From the NCBI GenBank assembly GCA_900551115.1, contig URUY01000003.1, forward strand, positions 120,288-184,287: DNA of 64,000 bases. The letters run 5' to 3'. Source of the stretch: an uncultured Lachnospiraceae bacterium (GTDB taxonomy: Bacteria > Bacillota > Clostridia > Lachnospirales > Lachnospiraceae). Shown piece after piece: positions 43,725 to 52,574 of this stretch. The first letter of the stretch is position 1. Every line of letters begins with the position of its first letter. Below the pieces are notes generated by a model. It worked only from the letters and a program-made list of their open reading frames with translations, was not told the DNA's origin and did not search any database. The translations under genes and the position numbers were made by a program.

Positions 43725-44960
43725 ATGGCAGAGATAAGGCCTTTTAGGGCAATCAGACCGGCTAAGGGGTTAGAGAGCAGTATAGCGGCGCTTCCCTATG
43801 ACGTTTATAACAGACAGGAGGCAAAAGCAGCCGTAGCAGATGCGCCCCATTCTTTCTTAAGGATAGACCGGGCAGAGACACAGTTTTCAGACGAAGTGGA
43901 TACCTATGATGAGAGGGTTTACCAAAAAGCGAGAGAACTGCTTTTTGCCCAGATTGAGAAGGGCGAATTTGTACAGGAAAATAAACCCTGCTTTTATCTG
44001 TATGAACTTGTGATGGACGGAAGAAGCCAGACCGGTATCGTAGGCTGCGCATCCATTGACGACTATGTAAACGGCATTATTAAAAAACATGAAAATACCA
44101 GAGCTGACAAGGAAGAGGACCGTATCCGCCATGTAGATACCTTAAACGCACAGACAGGTCCTATTTTTCTGGCATACCGGGACAGGGAGGATTTACAGGA
44201 AATTGTAAAGCGTAATTCGGAAAAAGAGCCGTTATATGACTTTGTATCGGAAGACGGCATCAGCCACAGGGTGTACACCATAGACAGGGAAGCTGATATG
44301 GAAGCAATTTCTTCCATCTTCAAAGCTATGGGTAATATTTATATTGCAGACGGACATCACCGCTGTGCGTCTGCCGTAAAGGTGGGGCAAAAGAGGAGAG
44401 CGGAACATCCCGGCTATACCGGGGAGGAAGAGTTTAACTATTTTCTTTCCGTACTGTTTCCTGACAGTGAGCTGCTTATCATGGATTATAACAGGGTGGT
44501 AAAGGATTTAAACGGCTTAACGGCAGAGCAGTTTTTAGGAAAGCTTTCCGGGCTTTTTTCCGTAGAGGAAAGCACAGTGCCTGTACGTCCTGAAAAAAAA
44601 GGAGAAATCGGCCTGTTTTTAGAAGAAAAGTGGTATCTTTTAAAAGCGGATGATAAATTAAAGAGTGATGACCCTGTAAAAAATCTGGATGTTTCCATTT
44701 TACAGGACAATGTACTGAATCCTGTTTTGGGAATAGAAGACCCCAAGACGGATAAGCGGATTGATTTTGTAGGCGGAATCAGGGGGCTTTTGGAGCTGGA
44801 GCGAAGGGTACATACGGATATGAAGGCGGCGTTCTCCATGTATCCCACTTCTATAGGAGAGCTGTTTGCGGTAGCGGATGCAGGACTTTTAATGCCGCCT
44901 AAATCCACCTGGTTTGAGCCCAAATTACGAAGCGGATTGTTTATTCACAGCCTGACATAA
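43725..44960 (+). CDS. DUF1015 family protein
   Basis: This 411-residue soluble protein matches DUF1015, a family without a proven activity that often lies beside serine synthesis genes. Typical pieces are IRPFRAIRPAKGLE at the start, AALPYDVYN, KHENTRADKEEDRIRH near residue 125 and IADGHHRCASA near residue 210; the His-rich last motif may bind metal. serC and serA lie about 6 kb upstream here, so the link is loose. AAAGGAGACAG precedes the ATG. glgB follows 27 bases later. Confidence 0.85.
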   Translation: MAEIRPFRAIRPAKGLESSIAALPYDVYNRQEAKAAVADAPHSFLRIDRAETQFSDEVDTYDERVYQKARELLFAQIEKGEFVQENKPCFYLYELVMDGRSQTGIVGCASIDDYVNGIIKKHENTRADKEEDRIRHVDTLNAQTGPIFLAYRDREDLQEIVKRNSEKEPLYDFVSEDGISHRVYTIDREADMEAISSIFKAMGNIYIADGHHRCASAVKVGQKRRAEHPGYTGEEEFNYFLSVLFPDSELLIMDYNRVVKDLNGLTAEQFLGKLSGLFSVEESTVPVRPEKKGEIGLFLEEKWYLLKADDKLKSDDPVKNLDVSILQDNVLNPVLGIEDPKTDKRIDFVGGIRGLLELERRVHTDMKAAFSMYPTSIGELFAVADAGLLMPPKSTWFEPKLRSGLFIHSLT

Positions 44961-44987
44961 AAATGAAACGCAAAGGGAGGATTTGTT

Positions 44988-47207
44988 ATGAACAACAAGC
45001 TGTATAAATTGATGAACTGGCCGGCAATTGAAGAAATTATTTATTCAGAGGCATCAGACCCTCACGCGCTGCTTGGACCGCATCCGGCAGGAACGGGAAC
45101 TCTGGTACAGACCTTTTGTCCGGGCGCAGAGAAGGTTACCCTGCAGTTTCTTAAGGATATGTCAGAAAAAGATATGGAAATGGCAGATGAGGACGGCTTT
45201 TTTGCACTGCTTTTGCCGGGCAAAAAGATAGGAGCCTATCGTTATATCATTACCTATCCTGACGGCAATATCGAAATCAGACAGGATGCGTACCGGCATG
45301 CGTCTCTGATTACAAAAGCAGATGAAGAGGCTTTTGCACACGGTATTCACTATACCATCTACGAAAAGCTGGGTGCGCATCCCATGACCTTAGACGGAGA
45401 AGAAGGCGTTTACTTTGCTGTATGGGCGCCCGGCGCCGTAAGAGTCAGCACAGTCGGTGACTTTAACCGATGGGACGGCAGGGTACACCAGATGAGAAAA
45501 TCTCCCACAGGTATTTTTGAAATCTTTATACCCGGTGCAAAAGAAGGGGATAACTATAAGTATGAATTAAAGCTGAAAGGCGGCCTGACCTATTTAAAGG
45601 CGGACCCTTACGGAAATGCAGCGCAGCTCCGCCCGGAAACAGCCTCCGTGGTTGCGGATTTACGGAAGTTTTCCTGGGAGGATGACGAATGGCGGAAAGC
45701 AAGAAAGACCTTACAGAAGCCGGAGGCACCCATGAGTGTTTACGAACTGTATTTGGGCAGCTTTTTTAAGCCTGACGCAGAAGAGTACGCTAACTACAGG
45801 GAAATTGCGCCTAAGGTAATAGAGTATGTGAAAACGATGGGGTACACCCATGTAGAGCTTATGCCCGTAATGGAGCATCCTCTGGACGCCTCCTGGGGGT
45901 ATCAGGTAATCGGTTATTATGCTCCCACAGCAAGGTATGGTACGCCTGCGGATTTCATGTATTTTATTAACGAGCTTCATAAGGCCGGCATAGGTGTGAT
46001 TTTAGACTGGGTACCGGCGCATTTTCCGAGGGATACCTACGGTCTTTCCAATTTTGACGGCACCTGTTTGTATGAGCATTATGATGAAAGACAGGGCGCC
46101 CATCCTCACTGGGGTACGCTGATTTATAATTACGGGCGTCCTGAGGTGAAAAACTATCTGATTGCAAATGCGCTTTTTTGGGTGGAGAAATTCCATGCAG
46201 ACGGCATCCGTATGGACGCGGTGGCTTCCATGCTGTATCTGGACTATGGTAAAAACGATGGCGAATGGGTGGCAAATATTTACGGCGGCAATGAGAATCT
46301 GGAAGCAGTTGAGTTTATCAAGCATGTCAATTCCATTTTAAAGAAACGCAATCCGGGTGTTTTAAGCATTGCAGAGGAGAGTACTGCATGGCCTATGATT
46401 ACCGGTGACTTAAATGACGGCGGTCTTGGCTTTGATTTAAAATGGAATATGGGCTGGATGAACGACTATCTGCGTTATATCCGCTTTGACCCGTATTTCA
46501 GGAGCTATCACCACGGAGAACTGACCTTCAGTATGATTTACGCTTACAGCGAACGCTTTATGCTGGTATTTTCCCATGACGAGGTAGTACACGGAAAAGC
46601 ATCCCTGCTTGGCAAAATGCCGGGAGAACGGGAACAGAAATTTGCGGGACTTAGGCTGACCTATGGTTATATGATGACCCATCCGGGTAAAAAGCTGCTC
46701 TTTATGGGGCAGGATATTGCGGAATTTGATGAATGGAATGAGGGCAGACAGGTAGAATGGGAGCTGCTTGGTTATCCGGAGCATAAAGGAGTAGCAGAGT
46801 TAGTAAAGGCATTGAATAAGCTCTACCTTACCCATCCGGCGTTATATGAGCTGGATAATAAGCAGGAAGGCTTTGACTGGATTAACAGCATTGCTTCCGA
46901 AGAATGTTATCTGACCTTTTTGCGGAAAGGAAAAAAGAAAGAGGATATGCTGGTAGTGGCAGCCAATTTCTCCGGCGTGCCTAAGGAGCTTCGCATCGGC
47001 GTCCCTTACAGGGGCGGATACAAGGAAATCCTGAATACGGATGATGTGGCCTTTGGCGGTACCGGCGTTGTAAACGGTCGGGTGAAAAAGACTGCGGATA
47101 AGGAGTGGGATGACAGGCCTTATTCCGTAAGCATAAAACTGGCGCCGCTGTCTATGAGCATTCTTGCCTATAAGCCCGAGGTGAAAAGGGAGAAGAAAAA
47201 AGCATGA
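44988..47207 (+). CDS. glgB: 1,4-alpha-glucan branching enzyme
   Basis: This 739-residue enzyme makes alpha-1,6 branches in glycogen. After an N-terminal CBM48-like region with DPHALLGPH, the barrel shows YELYLGSF, region I DWVPAHF, region II GIRMDAVASMLYLDY (Asp nucleophile), region III SIAEESTAWP (Glu acid) and region IV FSHDEVVHG. All catalytic residues are present, unlike the GlgX-like protein at 585. Other glycogen genes are not adjacent. Its stop codon overlaps the start of the MscS-type gene. Confidence 0.96.
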   Translation: MNNKLYKLMNWPAIEEIIYSEASDPHALLGPHPAGTGTLVQTFCPGAEKVTLQFLKDMSEKDMEMADEDGFFALLLPGKKIGAYRYIITYPDGNIEIRQDAYRHASLITKADEEAFAHGIHYTIYEKLGAHPMTLDGEEGVYFAVWAPGAVRVSTVGDFNRWDGRVHQMRKSPTGIFEIFIPGAKEGDNYKYELKLKGGLTYLKADPYGNAAQLRPETASVVADLRKFSWEDDEWRKARKTLQKPEAPMSVYELYLGSFFKPDAEEYANYREIAPKVIEYVKTMGYTHVELMPVMEHPLDASWGYQVIGYYAPTARYGTPADFMYFINELHKAGIGVILDWVPAHFPRDTYGLSNFDGTCLYEHYDERQGAHPHWGTLIYNYGRPEVKNYLIANALFWVEKFHADGIRMDAVASMLYLDYGKNDGEWVANIYGGNENLEAVEFIKHVNSILKKRNPGVLSIAEESTAWPMITGDLNDGGLGFDLKWNMGWMNDYLRYIRFDPYFRSYHHGELTFSMIYAYSERFMLVFSHDEVVHGKASLLGKMPGEREQKFAGLRLTYGYMMTHPGKKLLFMGQDIAEFDEWNEGRQVEWELLGYPEHKGVAELVKALNKLYLTHPALYELDNKQEGFDWINSIASEECYLTFLRKGKKKEDMLVVAANFSGVPKELRIGVPYRGGYKEILNTDDVAFGGTGVVNGRVKKTADKEWDDRPYSVSIKLAPLSMSILAYKPEVKREKKKA

Positions 47208-48031
47208 AATTTAATTCAGAGGTAATGGAGGCCTTTTTGGAGGAATGGACCGGAAAGGCACTGGGACTGGGAATCAGGATATTGCTTTCCATAATTCTGT
47301 TCCTGATAGGCGTACAGCTCATAAAGCTAATCCGCCGTATCTTAAAAAAATCTTTAAATAGGGCAAAGGCGGATACAGGGGTTGTACAGTTTTTGGATTC
47401 CCTGACTAAGGCGTGCCTGTATGTAGTACTGATTTTCCTGATTGCGTCCGGGTTTGGTGTGGATGCAGCCAGTATTGTGGCGCTTCTTGGCTCTGCCGGA
47501 GTGGCAATAGGTCTGGCAATTCAGGGAAGCCTTTCCAACTTTGCAGGCGGTGTTCTGATTTTGCTTTTAAAGCCCTTTAAGGTAGGTGATTATATCAAGG
47601 AGGACAGCCGCGGCAATGAAGGAACGGTAACGGAGATTCAGCTTTTTTATACGAAGCTTACCACGCCGGATAACCGCATTATCGTGCTGCCAAACGGTGC
47701 GCTTGCCAATAACAGCCTGACGAACGTGACGGAAGCGGCTACCAGAAGACTGGATATCTTTGTAGGGATTGCGTATGATTCGGATATAAGGAAGGCAAAG
47801 ATACTTCTTACTGACATGCTGAAAGCAGATGCGGCTACGTTAAAGGAACAGGAAATGAATGTTTATGTGGATTTGCTGGATGAATCGGCGGTAAGGCTCG
47901 GTATCCGCTGTTGGGTAAAAAAAGAGGATTATTGGGAAGCAAAATGGCGGCTTACCGAAAATACCAAGTATGTGCTGGATGATGCAGGTATTTCCATTCC
48001 GTTTCCGCAGCTTGATGTACATCAGGTGTAA
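47204..48031 (+). CDS. MscS-type mechanosensitive channel
   Basis: This 275-residue membrane protein releases solutes on osmotic downshock. Three helices are followed by the pore helix SAGVAIGLAIQGSLSNFAGGVLILLLKPFKVGDYI, the family hallmark, and a cytoplasmic beta domain (VLPNGALANNSLTN). It starts 4 bases inside the glgB stop region as ATGA. The length and motif agree with small-conductance channels. Confidence 0.94.
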   Translation: MKFNSEVMEAFLEEWTGKALGLGIRILLSIILFLIGVQLIKLIRRILKKSLNRAKADTGVVQFLDSLTKACLYVVLIFLIASGFGVDAASIVALLGSAGVAIGLAIQGSLSNFAGGVLILLLKPFKVGDYIKEDSRGNEGTVTEIQLFYTKLTTPDNRIIVLPNGALANNSLTNVTEAATRRLDIFVGIAYDSDIRKAKILLTDMLKADAATLKEQEMNVYVDLLDESAVRLGIRCWVKKEDYWEAKWRLTENTKYVLDDAGISIPFPQLDVHQV

Positions 48032-48092
48032 GCGGCTGTAAAAGAAATAAAAGCCTCCGCAAAATTTATGACAACTTTTTTGAAATTCACAG

Positions 48093-48121
48093 TTGCATTT
48101 TTTGCGGCAACCTATTATAAT
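48093..48121 (+). promoter_or_regulatory. Promoter of tRNA-Thr
   Basis: TTGCAT (48093-48098) and TATAAT (48116-48121) are 17 bases apart. Transcription would begin near 48128. Confidence 0.7.
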
Positions 48122-48131
48122 AACAAATGTT

Positions 48132-48150
48132 GTGACCGTCAAACGGTCAC
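48132..48150 (+). promoter_or_regulatory. Perfect hairpin in the tRNA leader
   Basis: GTGACCGT and ACGGTCAC form a perfect 8-base stem with a 3-base loop. It ends 2 bases before the tRNA 5' end and begins about 4 bases after the predicted transcription start. Confidence 0.6.
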
Positions 48151-48152
48151 GT

Positions 48153-48225
48153 GCTGAAATAGCTCAGTTGGTAGAGCACTTCACTCGTAATGAAGGGGTC
48201 GAGGGTTCAAGTCCCTTTTTCAGCT
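48153..48225 (+). tRNA. tRNA-Thr (anticodon CGU)
   Basis: The cloverleaf is complete: acceptor GCTGAAA with TTTCAGC, D stem GCTC with GAGC, anticodon stem CTTCA with TGAAG, and T arm with loop TTCAAGT. The anticodon CGT at 48186-48188 reads ACG codons. CCA is not encoded. The T arm stem is weak at its outer pair (G with T). Confidence 0.95.
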
Positions 48226-48252
48226 TTATATTGTATAGTGGTAATTATGTAG

Positions 48253-48281
48253 AACGGGAGCCGAAAGGTTTCCCGTTTTTT
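48253..48281 (+). terminator. Terminator after tRNA-Thr
   Basis: AACGGGAGCC pairs with GGTTTCCCGTT around GAAA, with one bulged T, and is followed by six T. Confidence 0.75.
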
Positions 48282-48308
48282 GATGAAGCAGAGTTTTGCA
48301 AGGACGCT

Positions 48309-48351
48309 TTTTAAAGATGCTTTTTGAAGATATATTTTAAAGATGCTTTTT
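48309..48351 (-). repeat. 17-base direct repeat at the permease 3' end
   Basis: TTTTAAAGATGCTTTTT occurs at 48309-48325 and 48335-48351. The second copy contains the stop codon of the minus-strand permease gene. Confidence 0.8.
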
Positions 48352-49155
48352 ATAATAATGTTCAATCCATTGTATTGCCATGTAAAGCCCCATGGCAATG
48401 ATGCATAAAAGGAGGATGGAGGTGATGACCATATTCATCTGAAAGACCTGGGAGCCGTATATGATAAGATATCCCAGTCCCTTTCGGGCTGCTAAAAATT
48501 CTCCGATGATGACCCCTACCAGTGCAAGACCGATATTTATCTTCATGGTGCTTAGGATGGTAGGAATGCTGCCCGGCAGGACTACTTTTTTAAAAGCGTC
48601 TTTTTTGTGCCCGCCAAGGGTATAAATAAGCGTTATTTTTTCTTTGTCCACATGCTTAAAACCCGTATAAAGGCTGATGATGGAACCAAACAGGGCAACG
48701 GATATGCCTGCTACAATAATGGTGGTGATTCCGGTTCCCAGCCAGACGATAAAAAGCGGCGCTAGGGCCGATTTGGGAAGGCTGTTTAAAACTACCAGAT
48801 ACGGCTCTGAAATTTCAGAGAAACCGTCGGAGTACCAGAGCAGCGTTGCGGCGCCCATACCTATGACAATTACCAAAAGGAAGCTTAAAAGCGTTTCAAA
48901 CAGCGTAATGCCGATATGAAGAAACAGGGAATTTTCTGTTGTCAGCTTAAAAAAGCAAAGAAGGACACGGGATGGACTGGAAAAGAAAAAAGAATCTATC
49001 CACAGGGCATCTGCGGCAGTCTCCCATAAAATAAGAAACAGTACAAAAATGAAAAAACGGCAGGAGGATATTCTGGTATGATACCGTTTGTGGTTTTTGA
49101 CGAACTCTTCCTGTTTGGTTAATTCACCTCTTGGCTTTGATTTATTTTTTTTCAT
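48337..49155 (-). CDS. ABC transporter permease, NitT/TauT (SsuC) type
   Basis: This 272-residue membrane protein has about six helices after a basic N-terminus. Family pieces are FSSPSRVLLCF, LPKSALAPLFIVWLG and EFLAARKGLGYLIIYGSQ. Members import nitrate, taurine, alkanesulfonates or pyrimidine/thiamine precursors. The start overlaps the end of the ATPase gene by 14 bases and has GGGAGG upstream. No binding protein gene is adjacent, so the substrate is unknown. Confidence 0.88.
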   Translation of the reverse strand: MKKNKSKPRGELTKQEEFVKNHKRYHTRISSCRFFIFVLFLILWETAADALWIDSFFFSSPSRVLLCFFKLTTENSLFLHIGITLFETLLSFLLVIVIGMGAATLLWYSDGFSEISEPYLVVLNSLPKSALAPLFIVWLGTGITTIIVAGISVALFGSIISLYTGFKHVDKEKITLIYTLGGHKKDAFKKVVLPGSIPTILSTMKINIGLALVGVIIGEFLAARKGLGYLIIYGSQVFQMNMVITSILLLCIIAMGLYMAIQWIEHYYKKHL

Positions 49156-49915
49156 CAGACAGCGCCTCCCATAAAAGATTGAAGTAGTACTGAAATTCAG
49201 GGGCGTTTCTGGAAGCTAAAGGAGAATCGCCCGGCAGCGTAAGATGAATGGGAACCTCAAATTTTACAGTGGCGGGACGGCGGCTTAAAATAATAATGCG
49301 GTCCGCCAGGCTGATGGCTTCGGACAGGTCATGGGTAATTAAAAGCGCCGTCTTTTTTGTTTTGCGGATAATCCGGCAGATATCGGCGCTGACCATAAGT
49401 CTGGTCTGGTAATCCAGAGCGCTGAAGGGTTCATCCAATAAAAGCAACTGCGGATTAAGTGCCAGCGTTCTTATGAGGGCTGCCCGCTGCTTCATGCCGC
49501 CGGACAGTTCACTGGGCTTTTTATCCTTGAATTTATACAGGTCGTAATCCTTCATCAAATCAAGTACCCTGTCGGTATTTTCTTTTGTAAGCTTATGGGC
49601 AATTTCCAGTCCTAAGACGGCATTCTGATATACCGTGCGCCATTCAAAGAGATGGTCTTTTTGCAGCATATAACCTATTTGAGGGTAATTCAGGGAACCA
49701 TCGGGATTGTGAAACGCAATGGTGCCTTCCTCAGGAGCAAGCAGACCTGCTATGATGGACAGCAGTGTAGACTTGCCACAGCCGCTGGGACCTACAATGG
49801 CCACAAATTCTCCCGGATCAATATGAAAGGATACATTCAAAAGAGCCGGCGTTTCTACCTGCAGACTGTGGTAGGAGTAGCAGATATTTTTTAATTGCAG
49901 CAGAGCTTCCGGCAT
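49142..49915 (-). CDS. ABC transporter ATPase, NitT/TauT (SsuB/TauB) type
   Basis: This 257-residue ATPase has Walker A GPSGCGKST, signature LSGGMKQR, Walker B LLLLDEPFSALD and switch THDLSEA. It drives the permease encoded next. I chose ATG 49915 with AAAGGG 9 bases upstream. The frame is open upstream to 49987 but lacks a site there. A minus-strand TATAAT lies at 49940-49945 without a clear -35 box. Confidence 0.92.
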   Translation of the reverse strand: MPEALLQLKNICYSYHSLQVETPALLNVSFHIDPGEFVAIVGPSGCGKSTLLSIIAGLLAPEEGTIAFHNPDGSLNYPQIGYMLQKDHLFEWRTVYQNAVLGLEIAHKLTKENTDRVLDLMKDYDLYKFKDKKPSELSGGMKQRAALIRTLALNPQLLLLDEPFSALDYQTRLMVSADICRIIRKTKKTALLITHDLSEAISLADRIIILSRRPATVKFEVPIHLTLPGDSPLASRNAPEFQYYFNLLWEALSDEKK

Positions 49916-49991
49916 GGAAAACATCCCTTTTAAAGTTTTATTATATTCTATGAAAAAGAGGCAGAATGGTGTAAAGATTTGTTTCACTGTA

Positions 49992-50020
49992 TTGCATTAA
50001 AGTGAATCTTATGCTATTAT
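49992..50020 (+). promoter_or_regulatory. Promoter of argH
   Basis: TTGCAT (49992-49997) and TATTAT (50015-50020) are 17 bases apart, about 34 bases before the argH start. Confidence 0.65.
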
Positions 50021-50053
50021 CAAATTCAGATTTAACTTTATGGAGGAAATAAT

Positions 50054-51442
50054 ATGGCACAGCTCTGGGGGGGACGTTTTACAAAGGCTACGGACGAAAA
50101 GGTTTTTGATTTTAACGCTTCCATTCGTTTTGATAAAAATTTATTTGAGCAGGACATAGAAGGCAGCATTGCGCATGCGGTGATGCTGGGTAAGCAGAAT
50201 ATCCTTACGCCTGATGAAAAGGATGCCATTGTAAAAGGGCTTGCCGGCATCAGGGAGGACGTGGAAAGCGGCAGGCTTGCCATAGATGAGACTCAGGAGG
50301 ACATCCACAGCTTTGTGGAAGCAACTTTAATCAGCCGTATCGGAGAGGCAGGCAAAAAGCTGCATACCGGACGCAGCAGAAACGATCAGGTGGCGTTGGA
50401 TATGCGTCTGTATACCAGAAGCCATGTACTTGTGACAGACGGTCTTTTAAAGGAACTGCTTACAGCCATTCTGCACATCATGGAAGAAAATACGGAGACC
50501 TACATGCCGGGCTTTACCCATTTGCAGAAGGCACAGCCGGTGACCTTAGCACATCATTTTGGCGCGTATTTTGAGATGTTTAAGAGAGACAGGCTGCGGC
50601 TTAAGGATATTTATGCAAGGATGAACTATTGTCCGTTAGGAGCAGGGGCACTGGCAGGCACCACATATCCCCTTGACAGGAATTATGCGGCGTCTTTGCT
50701 TGGCTTTGAAGGCCCTACCTTAAACAGTATGGATTCCGTATCGGACAGGGATTATCTGATAGAGTTTTTGTCGGCGCTTTCTACGATTATGATGCATCTG
50801 TCCCGGTTTTGCGAGGAGATTATCATATGGAATTCCAATGAATACCGCTTTATCGAGCTGGATGATGCTTATTCCACCGGAAGCAGTATTATGCCTCAGA
50901 AGAAAAATCCGGATATTGCCGAGCTTGTAAGAGGCAAGACGGGAAGGGTATACGGTGCGCTGATGGCGCTGCTTACTACCATGAAGGGCATTCCCCTTGC
51001 GTACAATAAGGACATGCAGGAGGATAAGGAGATGACCTTTGACGCCATTCATACGGTGGAAAGCTGTACGGAGCTGTTTACCGGCATGCTGCAGACTATG
51101 AAGTTTAACGATGCTGTGATGGCAAGAAGTGCGATGAACGGCTTTACCAATGCCACTGACGCAGCAGATTATCTTGTAAATAAAGGTGTCCCTTTCAGGG
51201 ACGCACACAGCATTATCGGAAAGCTGGTGCTTTACTGTATTGAAAAAGGAACGAGTATCGATGCCCTTGGCATAGAGGAGCTGAAGGCAGTCAGTGATAA
51301 GTTTGAACCGGATATTTATGACGCTGTCAGCTTAAAGACCTGCGTGGAAAAACGTCTTACCATAGGCGCACCGGGTCCGAAGGTGATGGAAGAGGTTATC
51401 CGAATCAATAAAGAATATCTTGCAGAGGAATGGCAAGTATAA
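50054..51442 (+). CDS. argH: Argininosuccinate lyase
   Basis: This 462-residue enzyme splits argininosuccinate into arginine and fumarate. Family motifs are GRSRNDQVALDMR near residue 107 and the signature SSIMPQKKNPDIAEL near residue 278. The length is normal and GGAGG precedes the ATG. argG is not in the window, so this arginine gene stands apart. asd follows 19 bases later. Confidence 0.96.
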   Translation: MAQLWGGRFTKATDEKVFDFNASIRFDKNLFEQDIEGSIAHAVMLGKQNILTPDEKDAIVKGLAGIREDVESGRLAIDETQEDIHSFVEATLISRIGEAGKKLHTGRSRNDQVALDMRLYTRSHVLVTDGLLKELLTAILHIMEENTETYMPGFTHLQKAQPVTLAHHFGAYFEMFKRDRLRLKDIYARMNYCPLGAGALAGTTYPLDRNYAASLLGFEGPTLNSMDSVSDRDYLIEFLSALSTIMMHLSRFCEEIIIWNSNEYRFIELDDAYSTGSSIMPQKKNPDIAELVRGKTGRVYGALMALLTTMKGIPLAYNKDMQEDKEMTFDAIHTVESCTELFTGMLQTMKFNDAVMARSAMNGFTNATDAADYLVNKGVPFRDAHSIIGKLVLYCIEKGTSIDALGIEELKAVSDKFEPDIYDAVSLKTCVEKRLTIGAPGPKVMEEVIRINKEYLAEEWQV

Positions 51443-51461
51443 AAGAAATGAGGAGAGAGCG

Positions 51462-52547
51462 ATGAGTGAAAAATTAAAAGTGGGAATTTTAGGCGGAACA
51501 GGCATGGTAGGACAGAGGTTTATTTCTTTGTTAGAGAACCATCCCTGGTTTGAGGTGACGACCATTGCGGCAAGCCCCCGTTCTGCAGGCAGGACCTATG
51601 AGGAGGCTGTAGGCGACAGATGGAAAATGACAAAGCCCATGCCCGAAGGCGTAAAGAAAATAGTTGTTATGAATGTGAATGAAGTGGAGAAGGTAGCTTC
51701 CGAGGTGGATTTCGTATTCAGTGCAGTAGATATGACAAAGGAAGAAATCAAAGCGATTGAAGAAGCATATGCAAAGACCGAAACACCGGTAGTATCCAAC
51801 AACAGCGCACACAGGTGGACGCCTGACGTGCCCATGGTAGTGCCGGAAATCAACCCGGAGCATATGAAGGTAATCGAGTTCCAGAAGAAACGTCTGGGAA
51901 CAAAGAGAGGCTTTGTAGCCGTAAAGCCCAACTGCTCCATTCAGAGCTATGCCCCGGTACTGACTGCATGGAAGGAGTTTGAACCCTATGAGGTTGTGGC
52001 AACTACCTATCAGGCAATTTCAGGCGCCGGCAAGACCTTTAAGGACTGGCCGGAGATGGTGGGAAATATCATCCCCTATATTGGCGGCGAGGAAGAAAAA
52101 TCAGAAAAAGAACCACTCCGTATCTGGGGTGAAATCAAAGACGGCGTGATTGTTCCGGCGCAGACACCGGTGATTACCTGCCAGTGTATCCGTGTACCGG
52201 TTCTTGACGGCCATACAGCAGCAGTATTTGTAAAGTTTAAGAAAAAGCCGACCAAAGAGCAGCTGATTGAAAAACTGGTTACCTTTAAGGGCGTACCCCA
52301 GGAGCTTATGCTGCCTTCCGCACCGAAGCAGTTTATCCAGTATCTGGAAGAGGATAACCGTCCTCAGGTACAGATGGATGTAAACTATGAAAACGGAATG
52401 GGAATCAGCGTAGGAAGAATCCGTGAGGATTCTGTATATGATTGGAAATTTGTGGGATTATCCCACAATACCGTGCGCGGAGCAGCAGGAGGCGCCGTTT
52501 TGTGTGCAGAGCTTTTAAAGGCACAGGGATATATCACAAAGAAGTAA
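51462..52547 (+). CDS. asd: Aspartate-semialdehyde dehydrogenase
   Basis: This 361-residue NADPH enzyme makes aspartate semialdehyde for lysine, threonine and methionine synthesis. The nucleotide-binding start is VGILGGTGMVGQRFI. The active-site Cys is in KPNCSIQSY, a form seen in the fungal/archaeal-like branch of the family. QAISGAGK and HTAAVFVKFK follow. I chose ATG 51462 with AGGAGAGAG upstream. The frame is also open from 51420, inside argH, but without a site. Confidence 0.93.
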   Translation: MSEKLKVGILGGTGMVGQRFISLLENHPWFEVTTIAASPRSAGRTYEEAVGDRWKMTKPMPEGVKKIVVMNVNEVEKVASEVDFVFSAVDMTKEEIKAIEEAYAKTETPVVSNNSAHRWTPDVPMVVPEINPEHMKVIEFQKKRLGTKRGFVAVKPNCSIQSYAPVLTAWKEFEPYEVVATTYQAISGAGKTFKDWPEMVGNIIPYIGGEEEKSEKEPLRIWGEIKDGVIVPAQTPVITCQCIRVPVLDGHTAAVFVKFKKKPTKEQLIEKLVTFKGVPQELMLPSAPKQFIQYLEEDNRPQVQMDVNYENGMGISVGRIREDSVYDWKFVGLSHNTVRGAAGGAVLCAELLKAQGYITKK

Positions 52548-52574
52548 AAAAGGTTTTACGGGAGGCATTAGACA

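Noticed and set aside
48093..48314. Open frame running through tRNA-Thr
   Set aside because: It covers the tRNA, its promoter and its terminator, so it is a chance frame.
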